A stretch of 64,000 bases of DNA from UBA4417 sp031550085 (GTDB taxonomy: Bacteria; Bacteroidota; Bacteroidia; Bacteroidales; UBA4417): positions 15,015-79,014 of the forward strand of contig JAVBOY010000056.1 in NCBI GenBank assembly GCA_031550085.1, given 5' to 3'. Below, one piece after another: positions 1 through 8,040 of the stretch. Position 1 is the stretch's first letter; each line of letters opens with the position of its first letter. The position numbers were made by a program, and so were the translations under genes. The notes beneath the pieces are model-generated. The model had not been told where the DNA came from. It did no database searches and saw only the letters and a program-made list of their open reading frames with translations.

Positions 1-175
1 ATAGCGGGCTGAGCCACTCATTCATCGGAGCGCAGGGGGTGCACGTTGATGAAGTAAAGTGTTCAACCAAAACCATACGTTTTAGTTCACGGGGAGTACC
101 GCTTTGTGCAGCCGATTGATTTATAGCTACCAAACAGCAAAATACGGCAAACAAAATGTATGCTAGTTTTTTCAT
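1..175 (-). CDS. Omp28/thioredoxin-like secreted protein, 5' part
   Basis: N-terminal fragment that runs off the left edge, so only about 58 residues are visible. Starting at the ATG at 175 gives a basic MKK start, a hydrophobic segment (LAYILFAVFCCLVA) and a probable cleavage site after SAAQ. An in-frame ATG at 196 would only add seven polar residues. The mature part contains VLVEHFTSSTCTPCAPMN. This is the Cys-x-x-Cys thioredoxin-type motif, in the sequence setting typical of Omp28-like secreted or outer-membrane proteins of Bacteroidota, many of which are T9SS cargo. The C-terminus is outside the window, so a sorting domain cannot be confirmed. It lies downstream of the large T9SS gene, separated by a hairpin terminator, so it probably has its own promoter. 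Confidence 0.75.
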   Translation of the reverse strand, partial: MKKLAYILFAVFCCLVAINQSAAQSGTPRELKRMVLVEHFTSSTCTPCAPMNEWLSPL

Positions 176-223
176 TCGCAATTTCAATTGGTTCATAGAA
201 TATAAAGTGTTAAATAGTGAAAT

Positions 224-251
224 AAAAGGCTGTTCATATGAACAGCCTTTT
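224..251 (-). terminator. palindromic hairpin terminator
   Basis: A perfect 28-base palindrome (AAAAGGCTGTTCAT and its complement) lies 20 bp past the stop codon of the large T9SS gene. It is followed on the minus strand by TTTTATTT. It should end that transcript before the Omp28-like gene. Confidence 0.8.
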
Positions 252-270
252 AAAACAGACAACAGAATGG

Positions 271-3200
271 CTATCTGGCGATAATCAAACGTTGGGTTAG
301 GGTTTCACCGTTAGCTTTGTATGCTTTACACAGATATGCCCCCGGTTTGTAAGCGGCAACGTCGATGCGGTTGAATCCCGACGTAATGGTTTCAACCAAA
401 CTTCCCGCCAAACTATAAATCTCGAGGCGGATAATATTCGGTTCGGAAATCGTGATTTGTGAACTCGCCGGATTCGGATAGAACGAAAGCTTTTCATTAT
501 ATCTTACCCCCAATACAACTTCAACGGAACGGCAAGATTCTTCCGATTCGAAATCAGCATTGTAAAATGCAGTGACACAATAATTATGCAAGCCTTGTTT
601 CAAATCATAATCAGAGTAGTACAAGTTTGAAGTTGTGGTTAAAAGAACACCGTCACGATAAACATTATACTTTAACGCTGCTTGTGCTTTAACAGCATCG
701 GTTGCGACTTGCTGAGAAACAGTTTTGACAACATTATTTTCTTGCTCAAGACTAACTATGCTTTTCGCTTGCAAAGGCATTGCAAATGGAATTTCCAATT
801 GGTGAACTTCCCCAAAAGTCGGCCTTTGACTGATTTCTTGCGGCAAATAGGTCATTTTAGCAACTTTACCGTTCCCCTCAGCGATTCCTTCAATACACCA
901 ATTGGAATTCATGGTAGCTTGCCATTGATTATTTACGCTCATCAGATTTCCTTTACGAATAAATGCCGGACCTGCATCTGCCCCCACCGGATAGCCCGTG
1001 GTGGTGTTCGCTTGATATCCAATCCAAATGGGCTCAGCACCATCAATCAAAAGCGGAGTTGTTAAAGCAATTTCGTTCCAAGCCATCGGAATCACTTGAT
1101 TAACTTCTTGATCAACAATCAACATGCCCGGAGTTGTGGTGGTGCCTCCAACCCACACCCGGATGCGATAGGAACACAAATTAGGGGCAACAAAAGGAAC
1201 AAAGCGGATTTTGGTTAGATTCCGTCCGATAAGTGACAGGTTCTTTATGTCTGTCAAATCGAAACGGGCAGCAGCATTTATATCAGCTGTATTCCCAGTA
1301 CCAACGGATGTAACAATATCATGGCCATAGCCAAAAATTGAATTGTGTTCTGTTGGAATCGTCCAGGTAAGGTCAACATATTTTTTGTTGTTTGCCATTA
1401 CTACATTTAAATTATTTACCGTATCGGGTTTTGCTATTTCAGTAACTGTAGCGTTTACGAAAACCGGAGCCGAAATAGTATCGGCCGAATTCTTGTAAGC
1501 AGTAACGCAATATTTGTATGTTCCAAGAGTTACATTTTTATCAGAAAATGAATTCGTTGTGACGGTTGCTACCAGCATAGTATCTCTATAAATAACATAT
1601 CCTGAAATAGTTTGAGCCGGATTGTTCCACGATAGGTTTACGGTTTGTTGATTTACCACAGCTACAACATTTGTTGGTGTTATGTTCGACAAAGCGTCGG
1701 TAATACAAATGTCGTCAATTTGCAATCCATCACCGTACATTACCATTCCTTCAAAAGCAATCCAATACGTTGAAGTTGGATTAGGCAGTTCAACAATGCG
1801 TTCTGTCCACATGCTAACCGGAGTGGTTTTTTCGTCAATTTTTAACCACGCACCCGTTGGGCTGTTTTTGTAATATACGGTTAAATGTTCCGAAACTTCA
1901 TTGCCGGCAGCACGTTCCTTTTGAACATGCCAAAACTTTAAAACAGGATGCGAAAGACTAGATAAGTCAAATTTGGGAGAAATAGCTTTTGTCGTTGATC
2001 CCCAACCACCTGCCGATGTGTAATTTTGGAAAGTCATTTTGTAGTTGCCGGTATGTGTGTAAATAGGCAATACCTGGCTGGGGAATCCTCCTCCTCCTGC
2101 CACTCTATTCCAAGTGGTGGTTCCAACAACATGCTCTTGCGTCCAACATAAAGGTAAAGAAGATGTGTTATCGCCATTTTGCTCTTCAAACCCTTCTTTA
2201 TATGGGAAGGATGTGATAGCGTGGTCACAGGGATTCATCGGCATGTTAACTGAAATAGTTGCCGGCGTTGATTCGCAATCATCGTCCCAAACGGCAGTAA
2301 CTTTGTATTGAAAGTTTCCGGCTACAGGTGCATAATCAAGGTACGATGCAGTAGGTACAGGAGTTGTATTTTGCTTCACGTCATCGCGATATACGTTGTA
2401 CCCCACCAAACCTTCGGGAACAGTGCTTCCGTAAAGTTTGAACGGGAAATTGGCATGAAACTCTGTTCCTAATTCGTTAAATACAGGCCATTGAGACCAA
2501 TTAGTAAATCCCATTTGCACACTTCCAATCATCGCATTTCCCGAAGGACTGGTAGCGGGATTTGCCGGTGCTGACAATATGGTTGGAGCAGACGAACCAT
2601 CAACAGAAACGCACACCCAATAGGTTCCTGCCGGCAACGTGGTGTGGATTGCCGAACGAACACTGAAAATAGGATTTTGGTTGCTGGTTAAATCTTCGGT
2701 GGTAATGCAATAAGCATTGGCAAACTCACTCGAAACAAAACGATTTGTTGTCCAATCACCCCAAATAGTATCACATTCAGGCGTACCGGGTTCTCCACTG
2801 CAAATAAATACATACGATTCGGTGAAAGGTGAAGTTAAACTCGGTTTTTGGTATGGGAATGCATAAACATCCAAGTAGTCAATGTTTGTTGGAGCTGTTA
2901 ATGTAAAATCATCTGTAGCAACCATATAATGTGTCTTTTTCACATTTCCGCCCATAAGAACATAAGCTTTGCTGGCATCAGCGCCATTAGCTCCGGCTCC
3001 AGGATGCGTAACAAATGAACCATTATCTGTTAACAACGTTGTGGGGCTTTGTGGCGAACTCCAACTCAATTCTACATTGTACCATTCAGGGTTATGAATG
3101 CTTGCCGCCAAATTTTCGGGAGGTGTACATGGCGAACTTCCTATAATTTGAGCTTGATAAATAAGTGTTAACGCAGGGTAGGTTGTATTTGTCATTTTGC

Positions 3201-5709
3201 AACGTAATATTTTGCCCATCAATGCTTTGGCAAATGTAAATTTTCCATTGGCAACAACATTTACACCGCTTGTGAGCGGCGTTTCGGTGGTTCCGGTTAC
3301 TTCAAACCAACTGAAAACGGTTGTAACACCTTGCACGGTGTATTCGGCGCTTAAATCCAAAGTAGCGTCAAATGGATGGTTCGCTCCAAAAATAGTATCT
3401 TGAGGAGCATACGTAATGGCATTTTTTACACCTGTCATTGTTGAAAATCGCAAATTATTTCCCGAAATATTGCTCATGGTGTTGGCAATACCTGTATGTG
3501 CGCTGAAGTCAACAGCCGTGAAAAGGTTATTTTTTACGTCAAAAAGAATTAAACTTGGAGTGGTTGAAATATTGATTGTTGGTAATTTTCCGCCGTCAGG
3601 ATTGCGGATAACGCGCAGTTTGGGGCAATTGTTTACTTTTATTTCACTTACCGGAGTTCGGGAAAGATCAACTTGATCCAAATTTGGCAAACCGGTAAAA
3701 TCAACTTTGTCTAATTTGGCATCAGTACCATAAAATTCTGTTAATGCACTAAGGCTCAAAACGTTAATATTTGTAAGCGCAACTGTTTTGTTCAGGTATA
3801 TTTTTTTCAAACCGGTATTTTCTCCAAAAGTAATTGTTGTGAGATTTGGAGCTTCGTTTAGTGTTAAGGTTTCCAGTGTGGGCAAGTTGCTTACATTTAG
3901 GGAGGTTGCTGCCATTTTTTCGAGACTAATTGTTTTTAATACCGGACAATTGGTAAAAGAAACATTTGCCAGTTTGGCGCTATTGGATAATGTAACGGTG
4001 TTTAATAACGGACTATCGGAAGCAGTGAAACTTAACAGTTCTGCTCCGGTTGAAAAAACCGCAAAAGTGAGTATGGGGCAATCGGAAACAGAAATAGTTT
4101 TTATTTGTGTGCTTGTAAAAGTAAGGGTTTTAAGTTGTAGCCAGTTATCAATACTCAAATCGCCGCCAAAATTTTTTGCAGCAGCCGGACCATTCCAGTT
4201 AATTACTTGAATTGACTTTTCGCCGTACAAATCCACAAAAGTTAATCCGGGAATCGAGGCAACCCAAGTTACGCTACTGTTCCAGTTTGTGGTATCAATT
4301 GGAATTTCATCAACATTTAATTTACCTTCTGTTTTGCCGGGGCAACGTAAAAAGGCTTTGAGCGCGTCAATTTCTCCCACGACGTACGGGTAGGTAGGGT
4401 TAAACGCAGCCACTTTTACCGTGTAAATCATGGTTAAGTCCGGATAGTGCGCATTGGTCATTTTGCAACGCAAGGTTTTGTTTGCCATGGAAGCGTCAAA
4501 TGTAATAACACCGGCCGTGTTAGTAATTCCGCTGCTAACAGGAGTCTCGGTTGAGCCATTTACTTCAAACCAGTTAAACACGCTGGTATGCGTAACTCCA
4601 TTCCGGAGAATATTGTATTCAGCAGCCAAAGGTACGCTCCCGTTTTGCGATACCGTTCCCATATCTATGTCGCGCTGAGGGGCATAAGTAAACAGGTGCC
4701 CTGCGGTTTGCATTCCGGGTAAAGTGTCAACATACGGCATGGTCGAAAAACGAAACATATCGTACGAACAATTGAATATCCGCAATTTAGGATTGGTCGA
4801 CACGTTGATACCCGCAATTGGGTTATTTGAAATATACAATTCTTCCAAGTTCTTGCACAAATTAACGCCAACCAATTTGTCAACAAAAAGGCAATTGGAA
4901 ACATTCAACACTTTCAAAACCGGATTGGCAGAACTCATGTTCATCATAGAGAGTTGTGGGCAATTGGCAGCAATAACATGAGTTAGTTTGGTTCTACCTG
5001 CAGGGTCAAAGTTTTTGATATTAGGGCAATTTGAAATGTTTACATAGCGAATGTTGGCAGTGCTTCCCACATTAAGCGCATTAATAGCTGTACCGCTAAG
5101 GTCGATGCTGTCTAATTTGGTGAAATCGCGCACATTGTTTGATGTATAAAGAGGCGAGTTTTTGACAACATAATTTGTCAAATCCGGAAGGTTTGTAACC
5201 GTTACTGTTGCTATAGTTGGTAAAGTAGGGCAGTTACTGAATGATAAATCTTTTAATTTAGCACATACGCCAAAAGTAACAGTTGTTAACAGCGGAGAGT
5301 TATCCCCACTTAAAGTAAGTAGCAAGGGACAAAGCGAAAGGCTGATCCCTGTTAAGGAATTTGATTGCAAATCAATTTGGGTTACTTGACCCAAATTTGT
5401 AAAATTGAAAGTCCCCCCCAAGCTTTTGGACGCCCACAACATTTTTTGAATGTAATCGGTTCCGCTGACATTTACAAAGTTGAGCCCCGGCACTGTGGCA
5501 ATCCAAGCCGTTTGGGTATTCCAATTGGGTGAAAGCGTGTCAAGACCAAGTCGTTGCGCATTGGTTTGCGTGCCGGGTTTTTGGCGCAAAAAAGTTTTTA
5601 GTTGCTCAATTTCGGCAGGGTTATAAGTGCCATATTGAGCCTTTGCATTCCAAGCAGTCATGAAAATGAGCAAGAAGGAAAACAGAATCTTTGTAAGATT
5701 TTTCTTCAT
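271..5709 (-). CDS. giant T9SS-secreted surface protein with duplicated LRR-like blocks and cleaved-adhesin region
   Basis: About 1812 residues. The start is placed at the ATG at 5709, which gives MKKNLTK, a hydrophobic stretch and an AKAQ cleavage site. Upstream in-frame codons fall in the leader and promoter. Residues about 27-436 and 437-860 are two homologous blocks. Each opens with an EIxxLKxFLR helix and a WNxxxxWxAxxPGLxFV motif, continues with BspA/LRR-like repeats (NCPxL, LxxLxLSxxP) and closes with (T/H)YPxLTxIY. Next come fibronectin-III-like segments and, at about 1160-1340, a MAM/cleaved-adhesin-like domain. The last 75 residues (LSFYPNPASSQITI to the end) are a type A T9SS sorting domain. 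It is predicted to be exported by Sec, moved across the outer membrane by T9SS and attached to the surface or released. The ligand is unknown. It is divergent from a TPR/LuxR-type regulator gene that may control it. Confidence 0.88.
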   Translation of the reverse strand: MKKNLTKILFSFLLIFMTAWNAKAQYGTYNPAEIEQLKTFLRQKPGTQTNAQRLGLDTLSPNWNTQTAWIATVPGLNFVNVSGTDYIQKMLWASKSLGGTFNFTNLGQVTQIDLQSNSLTGISLSLCPLLLTLSGDNSPLLTTVTFGVCAKLKDLSFSNCPTLPTIATVTVTNLPDLTNYVVKNSPLYTSNNVRDFTKLDSIDLSGTAINALNVGSTANIRYVNISNCPNIKNFDPAGRTKLTHVIAANCPQLSMMNMSSANPVLKVLNVSNCLFVDKLVGVNLCKNLEELYISNNPIAGINVSTNPKLRIFNCSYDMFRFSTMPYVDTLPGMQTAGHLFTYAPQRDIDMGTVSQNGSVPLAAEYNILRNGVTHTSVFNWFEVNGSTETPVSSGITNTAGVITFDASMANKTLRCKMTNAHYPDLTMIYTVKVAAFNPTYPYVVGEIDALKAFLRCPGKTEGKLNVDEIPIDTTNWNSSVTWVASIPGLTFVDLYGEKSIQVINWNGPAAAKNFGGDLSIDNWLQLKTLTFTSTQIKTISVSDCPILTFAVFSTGAELLSFTASDSPLLNTVTLSNSAKLANVSFTNCPVLKTISLEKMAATSLNVSNLPTLETLTLNEAPNLTTITFGENTGLKKIYLNKTVALTNINVLSLSALTEFYGTDAKLDKVDFTGLPNLDQVDLSRTPVSEIKVNNCPKLRVIRNPDGGKLPTINISTTPSLILFDVKNNLFTAVDFSAHTGIANTMSNISGNNLRFSTMTGVKNAITYAPQDTIFGANHPFDATLDLSAEYTVQGVTTVFSWFEVTGTTETPLTSGVNVVANGKFTFAKALMGKILRCKMTNTTYPALTLIYQAQIIGSSPCTPPENLAASIHNPEWYNVELSWSSPQSPTTLLTDNGSFVTHPGAGANGADASKAYVLMGGNVKKTHYMVATDDFTLTAPTNIDYLDVYAFPYQKPSLTSPFTESYVFICSGEPGTPECDTIWGDWTTNRFVSSEFANAYCITTEDLTSNQNPIFSVRSAIHTTLPAGTYWVCVSVDGSSAPTILSAPANPATSPSGNAMIGSVQMGFTNWSQWPVFNELGTEFHANFPFKLYGSTVPEGLVGYNVYRDDVKQNTTPVPTASYLDYAPVAGNFQYKVTAVWDDDCESTPATISVNMPMNPCDHAITSFPYKEGFEEQNGDNTSSLPLCWTQEHVVGTTTWNRVAGGGGFPSQVLPIYTHTGNYKMTFQNYTSAGGWGSTTKAISPKFDLSSLSHPVLKFWHVQKERAAGNEVSEHLTVYYKNSPTGAWLKIDEKTTPVSMWTERIVELPNPTSTYWIAFEGMVMYGDGLQIDDICITDALSNITPTNVVAVVNQQTVNLSWNNPAQTISGYVIYRDTMLVATVTTNSFSDKNVTLGTYKYCVTAYKNSADTISAPVFVNATVTEIAKPDTVNNLNVVMANNKKYVDLTWTIPTEHNSIFGYGHDIVTSVGTGNTADINAAARFDLTDIKNLSLIGRNLTKIRFVPFVAPNLCSYRIRVWVGGTTTTPGMLIVDQEVNQVIPMAWNEIALTTPLLIDGAEPIWIGYQANTTTGYPVGADAGPAFIRKGNLMSVNNQWQATMNSNWCIEGIAEGNGKVAKMTYLPQEISQRPTFGEVHQLEIPFAMPLQAKSIVSLEQENNVVKTVSQQVATDAVKAQAALKYNVYRDGVLLTTTSNLYYSDYDLKQGLHNYCVTAFYNADFESEESCRSVEVVLGVRYNEKLSFYPNPASSQITISEPNIIRLEIYSLAGSLVETITSGFNRIDVAAYKPGAYLCKAYKANGETLTQRLIIAR

Positions 5710-5785
5710 GTAAATTGGTTTTTCGATTTGATTAGTGTAATTAGTTGATTGATTTTTTATCTGTAAAAACAGGTTTTTTGAAAGC

Positions 5786-5793
5786 CAAAAATA
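5786..5793 (-). promoter_or_regulatory. -7 box of the T9SS gene promoter
   Basis: TATTTTTG on the minus strand matches the Bacteroidota -7 consensus TAnnTTTG. It predicts a leader of about 70 nt before the ATG at 5709 and rules out the more upstream in-frame start. The same box, also followed by a short CT run and TCAAAA, precedes the second large T9SS gene at 44764. No clear -33 TTTG was found at the usual distance. Confidence 0.5.
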
Positions 5794-5903
5794 ACAGCTA
5801 AAATTCAAAACAGGTATTTTATCTGGTATAGGAAAGGTTTCTTAAAAAAGAAATTCTTTTTGAAAACCAACATTTTATTTTTTCTTTCGTGTTTCGTTTT
5901 GAA

Positions 5904-5930
5904 AAAATACAGAATTTTGGACTGTATTTT
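5904..5930. promoter_or_regulatory. perfect inverted repeat in divergent intergenic region
   Basis: AAAATACAG and CTGTATTTT form perfect 9-bp arms around a 9-base spacer. The repeat lies between the large T9SS gene and the divergent TPR/LuxR-type regulator gene. No gene fits in the about 330-bp AT-rich gap (5710-6043), so an operator or a small hairpin is possible. The role is inferred from position only. Confidence 0.4.
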
Positions 5931-5966
5931 GCTCTGAGAAAAATGGAAACATTCTCTTTTGAAAAC

Positions 5967-5974
5967 TAAGTTTG
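5967..5974 (+). promoter_or_regulatory. candidate -7 box for TPR/LuxR regulator
   Basis: TAAGTTTG fits TAnnTTTG and lies 69 bp before the ATG at 6044. A -33 element at proper spacing was not recognised, so this is a candidate only. Confidence 0.3.
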
Positions 5975-6043
5975 GTTTTAAACTTTTTTGATTTCAAAAA
6001 TAAAAATTGCTGCTAAAATAATTTCAGGAAATCATTGAAACAC

Positions 6044-7774
6044 ATGAAAAAATGTTTATTCATCTTAAATATTTTAATCCTCTTTGGATTACCGCTCCAT
6101 GCAGACAAGCAATCTCAAATGCGGGTTGATTCCCTTACCCAACAAATTGAAAAAATTTACCAATTGCATGGAGAACGGGCAAATAAACTACTCGGCGAGT
6201 TAAAACAAATCGTAGATAAAAGCAATGTGTTGGCTTTTTACGAACAATACCTTTATTGGAAAACCATGATAAATTACGCCCACGGAGTGAATGACACCAA
6301 TTTGTGCCGGATCATCCGCCTGCAACTTGATAAGAAGGGAGAGAAAAAAGAGGCTTCTTCCAATAATTTGTGCTTGCTTTATGCTTTTGCGCTGAACAGC
6401 TTTCTCCAAACCGATCATGTGCATGCATTTTCATCGGCTTTGCAAGTATTTGAACAGGCCTCCAAGCTACACGATACCAATTTTATGGTCAAATCCCTCA
6501 TGATTTTAGGAAATACATGCCGGGTAGTCCGCAACTGGAACATTGCCGCGCAATATTTTTTGGAAGCACAAAAACTTACCTCAGTCGGGCAATATGACTA
6601 TTATCGGAGCCGGATCAACCTTTATAACCAGCGGTTTTTATTATCTCAAAATCCGCTGGTATATGTTGATTCCCTGAAGAACTTTATACCGGCATTGGAG
6701 AAACATGCCGACACCAGCCTGCTTGTGACCGCATATCTTAACATAGGTGTTTATTATGTTTTATTGAAAAATAATGAACCGGCCCTTTCTTCATTTCAAA
6801 TGGCACAGGCCTTGTCGCATGCTATCGACAATGAACACATCCGTTTCACCTTAAATCAAAATCTGGGTTTTTTTTACCTCAATAAAGAGGTGTATGATTT
6901 TGAAAAATCGCTTTACTATTTGAAAACAGCTCAAGCTATTGCTTCCAAGAATGATAACAAGGAATTGCTGGCTTACACGCTCAAAAATTTATCTGCTTTG
7001 TATCATACGGATAAAAAAGTGGACAGCGCTTTTTTCTATTTGAGTGAATACAATACACTCCGGGACGAACTGGATAACAATGCGAAAATTATTGATGCCT
7101 ATCAGGCTTATGTATCCACTTTGTTGGAATCGTCGCAAAGCAAGCTTAAAATTACGGAACAAGCTTTGCAACTTAGGAACAAACGTTTTGTGATTACCCT
7201 GATTTTAGCAATCGGTTTTCTGGTATCGGGTGCATTACTATGGATTATCTTTTACCAGCGGAAACGCCAGCAAATGCTTGTGAAAGAAGCCGAAAACAAG
7301 GACTTGACCGCTCAACTGGAACATGAACAACACATTAAACAGTTGCAATCGGAGCAAATTGAAGAGAAATTACGCGAAATCACTTCCTATTCGCTTTTGT
7401 TATCCAACAAGAACAACGTGTTAAGCCAGATTTTAGAGCTTGCGAAGCACGAGGGAAACAAATTTCCTGGTTCAAAAAAAATTAATGAATTAATAATCAA
7501 CAATTTAAACACAGACAGTGAATGGGAAACCTTTATGCTTCATTTTGAAAAAGTCCATCCTAGCTTTTTTAGTCAACTGAAATCGCTAAGCATCTATCTG
7601 ACTGAAAACGATCTGCGGATTTGCAGCTATACCCGTATCGGAATGGCTACCAAGCAAATAGCCCAGATTTTGAACGTAACCCCTTTGGCCATTAAAATGG
7701 CGCGTTACCGCATCAAGAAAAAGCTTGATTTGGACCCGGCAGAAAGTTTGGATGATTTTATCCGGAATATTTAG
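6044..7774 (+). CDS. membrane-anchored TPR protein with C-terminal LuxR-type HTH
   Basis: About 576 residues from the ATG at 6044 (MKKCLFILN). A TTG nine bases upstream is a less likely start. The order is signal peptide or N-terminal anchor (1-21), a TPR-type helical region (about 40-360), one transmembrane helix (about 382-405, VITLILAIGFLVSGALLWII), a charged coiled coil (about 408-460) and a LuxR/FixJ-like helix-turn-helix (about 519-575; LTENDLRICSYTRIGMATKQ, then AQILNV and MARYRIKKKL). This layout, common in Bacteroidota, suggests periplasmic sensing by the TPRs and DNA binding in the cytoplasm. It is divergent from the giant T9SS gene. It is paralogous to the regulator at 42734-44527, sharing SYSLLL(S/T)NKN, HF(E/D)KVHPxFF and the ending LDDF(I/L)R(N/S)I. 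The regulatory target is inferred from gene order, not shown. Confidence 0.82.
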   Translation: MKKCLFILNILILFGLPLHADKQSQMRVDSLTQQIEKIYQLHGERANKLLGELKQIVDKSNVLAFYEQYLYWKTMINYAHGVNDTNLCRIIRLQLDKKGEKKEASSNNLCLLYAFALNSFLQTDHVHAFSSALQVFEQASKLHDTNFMVKSLMILGNTCRVVRNWNIAAQYFLEAQKLTSVGQYDYYRSRINLYNQRFLLSQNPLVYVDSLKNFIPALEKHADTSLLVTAYLNIGVYYVLLKNNEPALSSFQMAQALSHAIDNEHIRFTLNQNLGFFYLNKEVYDFEKSLYYLKTAQAIASKNDNKELLAYTLKNLSALYHTDKKVDSAFFYLSEYNTLRDELDNNAKIIDAYQAYVSTLLESSQSKLKITEQALQLRNKRFVITLILAIGFLVSGALLWIIFYQRKRQQMLVKEAENKDLTAQLEHEQHIKQLQSEQIEEKLREITSYSLLLSNKNNVLSQILELAKHEGNKFPGSKKINELIINNLNTDSEWETFMLHFEKVHPSFFSQLKSLSIYLTENDLRICSYTRIGMATKQIAQILNVTPLAIKMARYRIKKKLDLDPAESLDDFIRNI

Positions 7775-7795
7775 GGAAGTATAAATTGTGATACG

Positions 7796-8040
7796 GACCG
7801 TAAAGCGAAATGCGTGAAGGGTGAACGATGGGAAAATGATTGTTTTGTTGATCTGGTTGAATGGTAAAAAATAATCTAATAATATGCTGTTTTAACCGCA
7901 TAGCGTGAAGAGTGAAAGGTGAACGGTACAAGGTGAATGGAACAAGGTTTGTTATTCGTTTTTTTTGTTCGTTTACTCGTCACTTGTTACTCGTTACCAA
8001 ACCCCACTTTCCATTTTCAATTAAAAAAATCAACTTCCGG
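7796..8040. repeat. mosaic intergenic repeat, locus A
   Basis: Fills the gap between the TPR/LuxR-type regulator and the TonB-dependent receptor. It contains a short GGGAAAATGATTGTTTTGTT module, the AT-rich core at about 7866-7900 (ATAATCTAATAATATGCTG, then TTTTAACCGCATAG), GTGAAGAGTGAAAGGTGAAC-type arrays and a CGTTTACTCG/GTTACTCGTTACC array. The same modules recur at six other gaps in this window. No coding frame is apparent. Confidence 0.75.
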
